From the NCBI GenBank assembly GCA_937952975.1, contig CALFXX010000165.1:1-43186 (forward strand): a stretch of DNA of 43,186 nucleotides, in the 5' to 3' direction. This document shows positions 34,072-42,122 of the stretch, piece by piece. Under the pieces are notes generated by a model that was not told the DNA's origin, did no database searches, and was given only the letters and a program-made list of their open reading frames with translations. Position 1 is the first letter of the stretch. The number at the start of each line of letters is the position of its first letter. The position numbers were made by a program, and so were the translations under genes. This DNA comes from an uncultured Alcaligenaceae bacterium. Its GTDB lineage: Bacteria > Pseudomonadota > Gammaproteobacteria > Burkholderiales > Burkholderiaceae_B.

Positions 34072-34087
34072 TGTTTCACGTGAAACA
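34072..34087. promoter_or_regulatory. parS site 1
   Basis: TGTTTCACGTGAAACA is a perfect 16-base palindrome identical to the chromosomal parS consensus bound by ParB. ParB spreads from it to form the segregation complex moved by ParA. The cognate parAB genes are about 3 kb to the right. Confidence 0.95.
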
Positions 34088-34417
34088 TTATGGCTTTAAC
34101 AAAATAGAAATGGAATGACTGAACAGTACGTTATTCACGTGTCGATGTGCTTTAAACCTTGCATCAGTTTGATTCTAAGTAGATAGGCTCGTGTGTTCTT
34201 AGAGGACTTTATTTTCTTTTGAATAGTGATGGATTAAATGTTCTTACGTTAGATGGAAAGATTTAAAATCTTAAGTACGAGTAAGAATCCAGTAATGATC
34301 GTTTTTGGCTGTTATTTCAAGTCCGTTCTTCTCAGCGCTATGTACAAGAGTTTTTGCTTCTCCAACAAATAGTCAGTAATGTTTGATGTCGAGATATTTC
34401 TATTGTGATTTCTTTTA

Positions 34418-34433
34418 TGTTTCACGTGAAACA
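34418..34433. promoter_or_regulatory. parS site 2
   Basis: This is a second perfect TGTTTCACGTGAAACA, extended by one base pair on each side (A...T). It is 330 bases from the first and ends 25 bases before the TATAAT of the mnmG promoter, where ParB binding could affect transcription. Confidence 0.95.
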
Positions 34434-34458
34434 TATCTTCAATTCGAAGTGACAAGTC

Positions 34459-34464
34459 TATAAT
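34459..34464 (+). promoter_or_regulatory. -10 element of the mnmG promoter
   Basis: A perfect TATAAT lies 26 bases before the mnmG ATG, predicting a leader of about 20 bases. The -35 region (TCTTCA near 34436) matches poorly and directly follows parS site 2. It probably serves mnmG-rsmG-parA-parB. Confidence 0.6.
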
Positions 34465-34490
34465 CCATCCCCCAAGACCTTTTAAATGTT

Positions 34491-36401
34491 ATGAATATGA
34501 ATCACCCTACTGTTTTTGATGTTCTTGTGGTTGGAGGTGGACATGCTGGTACCGAGGCGGCGCTCGCCTCTGCCAGAAGTGGAGCAAAAACACTCTTACT
34601 CACTCACAATATTGAAACACTAGGGCAGATGTCATGTAATCCCTCTATTGGAGGAATTGGTAAAGGTCATTTGGTTAAAGAAATTGATGCACTCGGCGGT
34701 GCGATGGCAATTGCGACCGATGAAGCAGGAATTCAATTTCGAATTCTAAACGCCTCTAAAGGACCTGCTGTTCGTGCGACACGTGCTCAAGCAGATAGAG
34801 TCTTGTATCGTCAGGCAATTCGTACAAGGTTAGAAAATCAGCCTAATTTATGGTTATTTCAGCAATCGGTTGATGATCTACTGCTCGAAGGCGACCGTGT
34901 GGTCGCAGCAGTTACGCAATCAGGAATCACATTTAAAACAAAAGCCTTAGTTTTAACCGCCGGAACGTTTTTAAATGGACTGATTCACATTGGTTTACAA
35001 AACTATTCTGCTGGGCGCGCAGGTGATCCATCTGCATCCTCGTTAGGGGCCAAACTTCGAGAGTTGAAACTTCCGCAAGGCCGCTTAAAAACCGGTACCC
35101 CACCCCGTATCGATGGACGCAGCATTGACTATTCTCTAGTGACAGAACAGCCAGGCGATTTAGATCCAGTCCCAGTATTTTCGTATTTAGGTAATCAATC
35201 ACTACACCCTAAACAAATACCTTGTTGGGTCACTCACACAAACGCTCGAACACACGAAATCATTCGTGGAGGCTTAGATCGTTCACCAATGTATAGCGGG
35301 GTGATAGAAGGCGTTGGTCCTAGATATTGCCCCTCTATTGAAGACAAGGTTCATCGGTTTGCTGATAAAGATTCTCATCAAATATTTTTAGAGCCAGAAG
35401 GCCTCACAACCAACGAAATATATCCAAATGGTGTGTCAACGAGTTTGCCCTTTGATATTCAATTAGATCTGATTCGTTCGATGAGAGGTCTTGAAAATGC
35501 ACATATCGTTCGCCCTGGATATGCCATCGAATATGACTATTTTGATCCTAGAGAATTAAAGGCCACTCTTGAAACAAAGAGTATTCAAGGTTTATTTTTT
35601 GCCGGTCAAATCAATGGAACAACGGGTTATGAAGAGGCCGCTGCTCAAGGACTAATCGCTGGCATTAATGCTGCTCGAGCATCGAGACAACAAAGCCCTT
35701 TTATTTTGCGCCGAGATCAAGCGTATATGGGGGTGTTAATCGATGACCTCATTACTAAGGGTGTTACAGAGCCCTATCGAATGTTTACTTCACGTGCTGA
35801 GTATCGTTTAAGTTTGCGAGAAGATAATGCAGATTGGCGCTTGACCGAAAAAGGCAGGGAGTTTGGCTTAGTCGACGATGAACGGTGGAATTCATTTATA
35901 ACGAAGCGAGAAGCCGTTGAAACCGAAGTCGCGCGATTGCGTGGGACTTGGATAAATCCACGAATGTTGGCGCCTGAAGTTGCAACACAAATATTAGGAA
36001 AAGAAATTGAGCGCGAGTACTTACTATCAGATTTATTAAAGCGCCCCAACGTTTCTTATCAAAACCTCGTTAATATGCCGATGAATGAGGGAATCGATTT
36101 ACCGACTGGCCTGCCCCCAGGCGACGAGGCCGAGCAAGTCCAAATTCAAATTAAATACGAGGGTTACATTACTCGGCAGCAAGATGAGGTTGATCGCCAT
36201 CAAGCTCAAGAAACACTCGCCATACCAGCGGACCTCGACTTCAGCGCGGTCACTAGCCTATCATTTGAAGTTCGACAAAAACTAAAGACACATCGACCAG
36301 AAACAATTGGCCAAGCCTCGCGTATATCAGGTGTCACACCCGCCGCTATCTCTTTGCTCTTGATTCATCTAAAGCGCCATCAGTATGGTAAAGCGGCGTA
36401 A
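34491..36401 (+). CDS. mnmG: tRNA uridine-5-carboxymethylaminomethyl modification enzyme MnmG (GidA)
   Basis: This 636-residue FAD-dependent partner of MnmE installs the carboxymethylaminomethyl group on wobble U34. The FAD-binding motif is VVGGGHAGTEAALASA near the N terminus. Other signatures are MSCNPSIGGIGKGHLVKEID, TGTFLNGLIHIG, GRLKTGTPPRID and FAGQINGTTGYEEAAAQG. The C-terminal helical domain ends with GVTPAAISLLLIHLK. Length is normal. The start MNMNHPTVFDVLVVGGG allows ATG 34491 or 34497. It is first in mnmG-rsmG-parA-parB, overlapping rsmG by 17 bases, with a TATAAT promoter and parS site just upstream. Confidence 0.97.
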   Translation: MNMNHPTVFDVLVVGGGHAGTEAALASARSGAKTLLLTHNIETLGQMSCNPSIGGIGKGHLVKEIDALGGAMAIATDEAGIQFRILNASKGPAVRATRAQADRVLYRQAIRTRLENQPNLWLFQQSVDDLLLEGDRVVAAVTQSGITFKTKALVLTAGTFLNGLIHIGLQNYSAGRAGDPSASSLGAKLRELKLPQGRLKTGTPPRIDGRSIDYSLVTEQPGDLDPVPVFSYLGNQSLHPKQIPCWVTHTNARTHEIIRGGLDRSPMYSGVIEGVGPRYCPSIEDKVHRFADKDSHQIFLEPEGLTTNEIYPNGVSTSLPFDIQLDLIRSMRGLENAHIVRPGYAIEYDYFDPRELKATLETKSIQGLFFAGQINGTTGYEEAAAQGLIAGINAARASRQQSPFILRRDQAYMGVLIDDLITKGVTEPYRMFTSRAEYRLSLREDNADWRLTEKGREFGLVDDERWNSFITKREAVETEVARLRGTWINPRMLAPEVATQILGKEIEREYLLSDLLKRPNVSYQNLVNMPMNEGIDLPTGLPPGDEAEQVQIQIKYEGYITRQQDEVDRHQAQETLAIPADLDFSAVTSLSFEVRQKLKTHRPETIGQASRISGVTPAAISLLLIHLKRHQYGKAA

Positions 36402-37095
36402 CGTGGGTAATCAAACGGTTGAACTCACAGAGGCTAGCGTTAGCGAGAGATTGATGCTCGCCTTGAATAGCCTTGAGCTTATCGCCACGCCCGCGCAACA
36501 GACGATCTTGCTCGAGTACCTTACTCAACTTCTACGTTGGAACAAGACATACAACCTGACTGCAATTCGGGATCCCAATCAAGCACTGGTTCATCATATT
36601 TTTGATAGCCTTTCGTTGGTTAATCCTGTTCGCCGCCAGTTGATGCTCAGTGCCACAGTCAACGAGACAATTATCGATGTGGGTTCTGGAGGTGGACTTC
36701 CAGGCATCATTTTGGCGATCATGCTTCCAACGGTGAAGATCACTTGTGTGGACGCGGTAGAAAAAAAAGCCTTATTTGTTCGACAAATGGCAGGTGTACT
36801 CGCACTTAAAAACCTGAACGCGTTACATGCTCGCATTGAAACACTTGCACCGCTTCATAGCACCATCGTCACCTCTCGCGCCTTCGCATCGTTAACAGAC
36901 TTCGCCCAGCTCGCAGGAAAACATGTTTCTGAGCAAGGTCACTTATTGGCAATGAAAGGCGTCACGCCAACCGAAGAAATTGCAGCTCTCGAAACCCTTA
37001 CAACGTGGTCAGCACTAGAAGTAGAACCCCTGACAGTTCCAGAGCTTGAAGCCCAGCGATGTCTGGTCTGGATGCAACGGAAAGGAACCCAATGA
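36385..37095 (+). CDS. rsmG: 16S rRNA (guanine-527-N7)-methyltransferase
   Basis: This 236-residue SAM-dependent methyltransferase (GidB) modifies G527 in the 530 loop of 16S rRNA. The SAM-binding motif is IDVGSGGGLPGIILAIMLP. Upstream, LLRWNKTYNLTAIRDP and HIFDSLSLV are characteristic of the family, and VTSRAFASLTDFA is the downstream core. The ATG at 36385 overlaps the end of mnmG by 17 bases; a slightly later start cannot be excluded, because the first 15 residues are not conserved. The stop overlaps the parA ATG in an ATGA arrangement, so translation of the two is probably coupled. Confidence 0.95.
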   Translation: MVKRRNVGNQTVELTEASVSERLMLALNSLELIATPAQQTILLEYLTQLLRWNKTYNLTAIRDPNQALVHHIFDSLSLVNPVRRQLMLSATVNETIIDVGSGGGLPGIILAIMLPTVKITCVDAVEKKALFVRQMAGVLALKNLNALHARIETLAPLHSTIVTSRAFASLTDFAQLAGKHVSEQGHLLAMKGVTPTEEIAALETLTTWSALEVEPLTVPELEAQRCLVWMQRKGTQ

Positions 37096-37892
37096 ACACC
37101 ACCGCAACAACAATGACTGCTCGAGTTTTTTGCATTGCCAATCAAAAGGGCGGAGTTGGTAAAACGACCACCACAATTAACCTTGCGGCTGGGCTTGCAA
37201 AACACAAGCAGCGCGTCTTGTTGATCGATCTTGACCCGCAAGGCAACTCAACAATGGGTAGCGGAATTGATAAAAGCACCCTAGCGCACAACTTATATCA
37301 AGTCCTGATTGGCGAGGCAAATATTCAAGAGGCGGTCGTTGCTTCAGAAAGTGGGGGCTACGATGTTTTACCTTCGAACCGCGAGCTATCCGGTGCCGAG
37401 ATTGACTTAGTTGGAATGGATGATCGAGAGTTACAACTCAAACACGCCATTGCAAAAGTGCATATGCAATACGACTTCGTGTTAATCGACTGCCCTCCTA
37501 CACTATCGCTTCTCACCTTGAATGGTTTGGCCGCAGCGCATGGGGTCATCATTCCAATGCAGTGCGAATATTTCGCACTTGAAGGGCTCTCTGACCTTGT
37601 TAATACAATTAAGCGCGTCCATCGAAACATCAACCCAGAGCTCAGTTTGATTGGCTTGTTGCGAGTGATGTTTGACCCGCGCGTCACGTTGCAACAACAG
37701 GTCTCAGCCCAACTTGAAACACACTTTGGCGACAAGGTATTCAAAACAGTCATTCCACGCAATGTACGCCTTGCAGAGGCCCCAAGCCACGGGATGCCAG
37801 GAGTCGTTTATGACCCAACCTCGCGTGGCGCGCAAGCCTATATTGCGTTTGGTGCAGAGGTAATCGAGCGTGTGCGCTCGGCTCAAAAATAA
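37092..37892 (+). CDS. parA: Chromosome-partitioning ATPase ParA (Soj)
   Basis: This 266-residue ParA/MinD-type ATPase drives origin segregation by binding DNA nonspecifically and being released by ParB. The deviant Walker A is KGGVGKTTTTINLA. Further signatures are LLIDLDPQGNSTMG and FVLIDCPPTLSLLTLNGL. The short N terminus before Walker A is typical of chromosomal ParA, without the HTH domain of plasmid type Ia proteins. The ATG at 37092 is preferred to 37059: AAAGGAA lies just before it and it overlaps the rsmG stop by 4 bases. parB follows after 49 bases. Confidence 0.96.
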   Translation: MNTTATTMTARVFCIANQKGGVGKTTTTINLAAGLAKHKQRVLLIDLDPQGNSTMGSGIDKSTLAHNLYQVLIGEANIQEAVVASESGGYDVLPSNRELSGAEIDLVGMDDRELQLKHAIAKVHMQYDFVLIDCPPTLSLLTLNGLAAAHGVIIPMQCEYFALEGLSDLVNTIKRVHRNINPELSLIGLLRVMFDPRVTLQQQVSAQLETHFGDKVFKTVIPRNVRLAEAPSHGMPGVVYDPTSRGAQAYIAFGAEVIERVRSAQK

Positions 37893-37941
37893 GATTCAGA
37901 CACGTGCCGCTATGTGTGGGCACGCATCAAAAGGAAGAAAA

Positions 37942-38850
37942 ATGGTAACTAAGAAACCAAAGGGTTTAGGCCGCGGCCTCGATGCCTTGCTCGGCGCAGA
38001 CACCAACAGTCTTGATCAAGTGGGGCAACCAAACACCCTCGCCACCTCACCGAGTACGTTGTTGATTTCACAGCTTCAAGCAGGCAAATATCAACCTCGT
38101 ACACGCATGGATGAAGGCGCCTTGGCCGAGCTTGCAGATTCAATACGCGCGCAAGGTATTATGCAGCCGATATTAGTTCGGCCGCTTGATGCTCTGCAGG
38201 GACGCTATGAAATCATTGCTGGCGAACGACGCTTTCGTGCTGCCCAATTAGCGGGCCTGACTGAAGTACCAGTCTTAGTAAAAGACGTTGCAGACGAACA
38301 TGCCGCTGCAATGGCATTGATTGAAAATATTCAACGTGAAGACTTAAATCCACTCGAAGAAGCTCAGGGGGTTAAAAGACTCATTGAAGAATTTGGGTTA
38401 ACCCATGAGCAAGCAGCAACAGCAATTGGACGCTCGCGTTCAGCCACAAGTAATTTGTTACGCTTACTTAATTTAGCATCACCGGTGCAAACGATGTTGC
38501 TTGCCGGAGACATTGACATGGGCCATGCTCGCGCGCTGCTTGCGGTCGATGCTGCAATACAAATTCAGCTTGCTAATCAGATTATCGCCAAGCGCTTATC
38601 GGTACGTGACGCAGAGGCGTTAGTCACGCAGACGCTTAAAGAACCTACTACAAAAACGACTACCAAAAAAAGCACCCAGTCGCGTGACGTCACGCGTCTT
38701 GAAGAAGCACTGTCCGACCAACTTGGTACCAAAGTTACCTTAAAAGTCGCTAGCAAGGGTCGCGGCCAATTGATCATCGACTTTCATGGTTGGGATCATT
38801 GTTCGGCGCTCATTGAAAAACTTAACCTGAAAGAAAATATTGACAGCTAA
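37942..38850 (+). CDS. parB: Chromosome-partitioning protein ParB (Spo0J)
   Basis: This 302-residue CTP-dependent DNA clamp loads at parS. The N-terminal KKPKGLGRGLDALLG is the ParA-stimulating segment. The CTP-binding ParB/Srx domain has the QPRTRMDEGALAELADSI and GERRFRAAQLAGL (GERRxRA) motifs. A central HTH (EQAATAIGRSRSATSNLLRLL) reads parS, and the C-terminal dimerisation domain ends GWDHCSALIEKLNL. The ATG at 37942 is chosen because AAGGAA lies 6 bases upstream and the conserved sequence starts there. Two perfect parS sites lie 3.5-3.9 kb upstream. Confidence 0.96.
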   Translation: MVTKKPKGLGRGLDALLGADTNSLDQVGQPNTLATSPSTLLISQLQAGKYQPRTRMDEGALAELADSIRAQGIMQPILVRPLDALQGRYEIIAGERRFRAAQLAGLTEVPVLVKDVADEHAAAMALIENIQREDLNPLEEAQGVKRLIEEFGLTHEQAATAIGRSRSATSNLLRLLNLASPVQTMLLAGDIDMGHARALLAVDAAIQIQLANQIIAKRLSVRDAEALVTQTLKEPTTKTTTKKSTQSRDVTRLEEALSDQLGTKVTLKVASKGRGQLIIDFHGWDHCSALIEKLNLKENIDS

Positions 38851-38942
38851 GCAGTAAAGAACAAACCGCATATAAAAACCACAGCGGGCTGCGAACCCTT
38901 ATTAAGCCTAACGATCAAACCAGTCAGTAGTAGGAGCCAATC

Positions 38943-40547
38943 ATGCAACAAGACCAACACAAACTCGTTACGCCACAATTATTAAAAAGCTGGTTACATG
39001 ACAAAAAAGAAATCGCTCTGCTTGACGTACGCGAGCATGGCCAGTACGGTGAAGAGCACCTTTTTTATGTTGTCTCGGTGCCCTATAGCAAACTAGAACA
39101 CGACGTACAAAGATTGGTACCGCGTAAAACTGTACGGCTCGTGTTGGTGGGTGATGATGCGAATGAACTTACTGCACGCGCAGCACGCCGACTCAGTCAG
39201 CTTGGATACACAGATATTTATTTGCTTGACGGTGGAATCGCGCAATGGAAGAACGCAGGTTACCAAGTATTTGCTGGAGTCAATTTACCAAGCAAGGCGT
39301 TCGGTGAGCTTGCAGAGCACGCTTTTCACACCCCGCGTATCACAGCGCAAGAGCTCAACGAAAAAATAGCCGCAAAAGAAGACCTCGTTATTCTGGATGG
39401 CAGGCCTTATTCTGAATACCGAAAAATGAGTATACCGACAGCGATTTGTTGCCCAAATGGTGAGTTACCTTTTCGCATTGACGACTTGGTTATCAGACCA
39501 GAAACCACAATCGTTATTAATTGCGCGGGGCGTACCCGCAGCATTATTGGCGCACAAACATTAATCAACCTCGGCGTGAAAAATAAAATCCTTGCTCTTG
39601 AAAACGGGACACAAGGTTGGTATCTCGCTAACCTCCAACTTGATCACGGTGCCACCCGAAAATATCCTGAAGTTGTAAATGAAAAACATCTGACGGTGCA
39701 ACAAGATCGTGCCAAAGCGCTTGCCGATAAAAATGCTGTGAAGTTTATTGATAAAGCGACAGTTGAGCAGTGGCTCGCGGATCAAACTCGTACAACCTTT
39801 TTGTGTGATGTGCGATCCCCAGAAGAGTTTGCACGTGCAACATTACCTGGCGCGCAACATACACCAGGCGGACAACTCGTTCAGGCGACCGATCAGTTTA
39901 TAGGCGTACGAGGTGCACGATTGGTCGTGTTCGATCATGAAAATGTTCGCGCGCCTGCAATGGCCTCTTGGCTTGCAATGCTAGGATGGGAAGTCGCAGT
40001 ATTCTCTAACGCATTCACTGATCCATCGCAGACAAGCCCAATATCAACTCCAACGCAAATCGTCTCGCAAACCGTTTTAGATCGCTCAAAAACTATTTCA
40101 GCCGATGAGCTTAAACATGCGATATCCAAGGCAACGCTTTGTTTGGATGTACGACCAAGTACAAAATATCGCGATGCGCATCTCAAAGGTTTTGAATGGG
40201 CGATTAGACCAACACTCAATCATTTACAAGCGCTCAAAGGCGCCTGCGTTGTCCTCGTTGCGGATGATCTTGCTACCGCATATTTAGCGGCATCGGAGTT
40301 ATTGGATGCGGGTGCTTCGCTGATCCAAATCAACATCGATACAACAGATGCTTGGCGAGAGGTGGGCCTTGAGGTGGTCGCGACGTCCAACATACCAACA
40401 GATCAAGAGAGCATTGATTATTTATTTTTTGTACACGATCGGCATGACGGAAACCGCGCTGCAGCCATACGCTACCTCGAATGGGAAATTAACTTATTGA
40501 ATCAAATCGATGAACAAGAGCGTCAAGCTTATCGACTGCCCCACTAA
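38943..40547 (+). CDS. Protein with four rhodanese-like domains, one with an active-site Cys
   Basis: This 534-residue cytoplasmic protein has four tandem rhodanese-homology domains. Domain 1 (about 8-112) has ALLDVREHGQYGEEH and DGGIAQWKNAG, but its active loop reads VGDDANEL. Domain 2 (about 131-232) has the catalytic loop NCAGRTRS with C194. Domain 3 (about 268-365) has CDVRSPEEFARATLPGA with loop FDHENVRA. Domain 4 (about 390-478) has CLDVRPSTKYRDAH with loop VADDLATA. Only domain 2 can hold a persulfide. The C-terminal tail (about 488-534) is not a rhodanese fold. TAGGAG precedes the ATG. It is followed 25 bases later by a Bug receptor, suggesting cotranscription and a possible sulfur-compound theme (inference). 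Confidence 0.88.
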   Translation: MQQDQHKLVTPQLLKSWLHDKKEIALLDVREHGQYGEEHLFYVVSVPYSKLEHDVQRLVPRKTVRLVLVGDDANELTARAARRLSQLGYTDIYLLDGGIAQWKNAGYQVFAGVNLPSKAFGELAEHAFHTPRITAQELNEKIAAKEDLVILDGRPYSEYRKMSIPTAICCPNGELPFRIDDLVIRPETTIVINCAGRTRSIIGAQTLINLGVKNKILALENGTQGWYLANLQLDHGATRKYPEVVNEKHLTVQQDRAKALADKNAVKFIDKATVEQWLADQTRTTFLCDVRSPEEFARATLPGAQHTPGGQLVQATDQFIGVRGARLVVFDHENVRAPAMASWLAMLGWEVAVFSNAFTDPSQTSPISTPTQIVSQTVLDRSKTISADELKHAISKATLCLDVRPSTKYRDAHLKGFEWAIRPTLNHLQALKGACVVLVADDLATAYLAASELLDAGASLIQINIDTTDAWREVGLEVVATSNIPTDQESIDYLFFVHDRHDGNRAAAIRYLEWEINLLNQIDEQERQAYRLPH

Positions 40548-40572
40548 CATTCAATAAGTAATCGGAGGTTTC

Positions 40573-41580
40573 ATGTGCTCTGCTCGTAAACTCGCACAGG
40601 TGTCGAAGTATTTTCTAATGGGTGTATTTGCGACACTCTGTTTAAAAAACGCAGTGGCACAATCGCTTGCCCCATTAAGTGATTTTCCCAAGCAGGCGTT
40701 CACAATCATTTCTCCGTTTCCGCCTGGCGGGGGTAATGATAGTTTGGCGCGGTTGCTGGCTTCTGAGTTAGCACCAATCGTGGGTCAACCCGTCGTCGTT
40801 GAAAATAAAGCCGGTGCAGGGGGTAATCTGGGCACGGCTTATGCAGCGCGCGCTAAGCCAGATGGGTACACCCTGCTGATGTCACAGACGAGCATTATTG
40901 CTGTCAATCCTGTCATGTATCAAAACGCTGGCTTCATACCAGAGCAAGATTTTGAACCGTTGACACAACTCACAAATGCGTCTGTCGTATTTGTGGTGCG
41001 TGAACAAAGCCCTTATAAAACACTCGCGCAATACATTGCGGACGCAAAGGCAAGACCTCAGGCCGTTAATTTTGCAACCCCCGGTAATGGCACCCTGTCT
41101 CACCTCACCACAGAGCGGCTCGCCAAACAGACTGAGATCAAAATTACTCATATTCCGTATCGAGGCGCGGGGCCCGCGACAACGGATCTTTTAGGCGGCC
41201 AAGTTGATATGCTCGTTACCTCGCCATCGTCGATTGAAAGTCTTGTGTCGTCGGGTAAGTTACGGGTTCTTGCCGCCACCAATTCTGACTTGATCGGCGT
41301 CTTTGCGGGTACGCCCACGTTAGAAAGCATGGGGATCAAAGGTATGCAAGTGGCTGATTGGTATGGATTATTTGTACAAAAAGCCACCCCGTCAGATCGG
41401 ATTGAATACCTTTTAAAAGCCGTTCAGTTAGCGATGAATACAAAAACGGCAATTGCGAAAGTCAATCAGGGTGGTTCGCAGGTGGTGGCCAGCGACCGAA
41501 AAGACTTTAGTCAAAAAGTCGCAAAAGAGATTGCAGAATGGTCAGTTGTCGTCAAAGCGGCGGGCGTGAAAGCCGAATAG
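40573..41580 (+). CDS. Bug family periplasmic solute-binding receptor (TctC type)
   Basis: This 335-residue TTT-family receptor has a signal peptide of about 29 residues (KYFLMGVFATLCLKNAVA before QSLAPL). Family motifs are ISPFPPGGGNDSLARLLA, GQPVVVENKAGAGGN and ITHIPYRGAGPATTDLLGG. The last part has RKDFSQKVAKEIAEWSVVVKAAG. AATCGGAGG lies 4 bases before the ATG, a strong ribosome-binding site. It follows the four-rhodanese gene by 25 bases and is probably in one transcript with it. No TctA/TctB permease genes are near, so this is another orphan receptor of unknown ligand. Confidence 0.93.
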   Translation: MCSARKLAQVSKYFLMGVFATLCLKNAVAQSLAPLSDFPKQAFTIISPFPPGGGNDSLARLLASELAPIVGQPVVVENKAGAGGNLGTAYAARAKPDGYTLLMSQTSIIAVNPVMYQNAGFIPEQDFEPLTQLTNASVVFVVREQSPYKTLAQYIADAKARPQAVNFATPGNGTLSHLTTERLAKQTEIKITHIPYRGAGPATTDLLGGQVDMLVTSPSSIESLVSSGKLRVLAATNSDLIGVFAGTPTLESMGIKGMQVADWYGLFVQKATPSDRIEYLLKAVQLAMNTKTAIAKVNQGGSQVVASDRKDFSQKVAKEIAEWSVVVKAAGVKAE

Positions 41581-41648
41581 AACGCACTCAGGCAAAGAAT
41601 CTTAGCCATATCACGCCTTTAACGCTGATTCATCACAATGTACTGCAC

Positions 41649-41677
41649 TTGACAATGCGTAAAAACTCCCTCATAAT
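41649..41677 (+). promoter_or_regulatory. Strong sigma70 promoter of the tRNA-tuf transcript
   Basis: TTGACA (41649-41654) and CATAAT (41672-41677) are separated by 17 bases. The start of tRNA-Tyr is 16 bases beyond the -10, placing the transcript start a few bases before the tRNA. Confidence 0.85.
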
Positions 41678-41692
41678 CGTTGGTTCTCTTGT

Positions 41693-41779
41693 GGAGAGGT
41701 GCCCGAGTGGTTAAAGGGGGCAGACTGTAAATCTGTTGGCCTTGCGCCTACGTTGGTTCGAATCCAACCTTCTCCACCA
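41693..41779 (+). tRNA. tyrT: tRNA-Tyr (anticodon GTA)
   Basis: This is an 87-base class II tRNA with a long variable arm. The acceptor GGAGAGG pairs with CTTCTCC with one G-U pair. The anticodon loop is CTGTAAA with GTA, the T arm contains GGTTCGAATCC, and CCA is encoded. It is the first gene of the Tyr-Gly-Thr-tuf cluster. Confidence 0.97.
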
Positions 41780-41818
41780 AGACTCCAGCGTGTATGGGGA
41801 TTAGACAGCTCGAATCGG

Positions 41819-41892
41819 GCGGGTGTAGCTCAATGGTAGAGCAGAAGCCTTCCAAGCTTACGACGAGGGTTCGATTCCCTTCACCCGCTCCA
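41819..41892 (+). tRNA. glyT: tRNA-Gly (anticodon TCC)
   Basis: This is a 74-base tRNA with a perfect acceptor pairing GCGGGTG with CACCCGC, discriminator T and an encoded CCA. The anticodon loop holds TCC, reading GGA and GGG codons. The T arm contains GGTTCGATTCC. It is 39 bases after tRNA-Tyr. Confidence 0.97.
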
Positions 41893-41973
41893 GCGGTTTG
41901 TTGAATTAGTAGTATGCAGTGCTGTAGTACCCAGTACAGATTGTCTTTCGTAGAGTGCGAGCTCGGCGAATGC

Positions 41974-42048
<75 letters not shown>

Positions 42049-42122
42049 GTAAAGATTAAGCAGTCGACGGCAGTATCGTTTTTATCTCATTCAATAGCGT
42101 CAATCTAGGTCAGGAGCCCGTC

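Larger units (their letters stand above)
33813..34490. other. Gene-free origin/centromere stretch with parS and DnaA boxes
   Basis: These 678 bases carry no credible gene. They contain two consensus DnaA boxes (33963 and 34047), a near-match (TTATTCACG at 34131), two perfect parS sites (34072 and 34418) and the mnmG promoter at the right end. The sequence is AT-rich throughout. Between the parS sites (34088-34417) I see no further recognisable element. This is probably the centromere-like part of the origin region, and part of oriC itself may lie here. Confidence 0.65.

Noticed and set aside
34131..34139. TTATTCACGTG as a possible third parS or DnaA box
   Set aside because: It has one mismatch to the DnaA box, and only half of the parS palindrome is present. 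I kept it as a near-match only.
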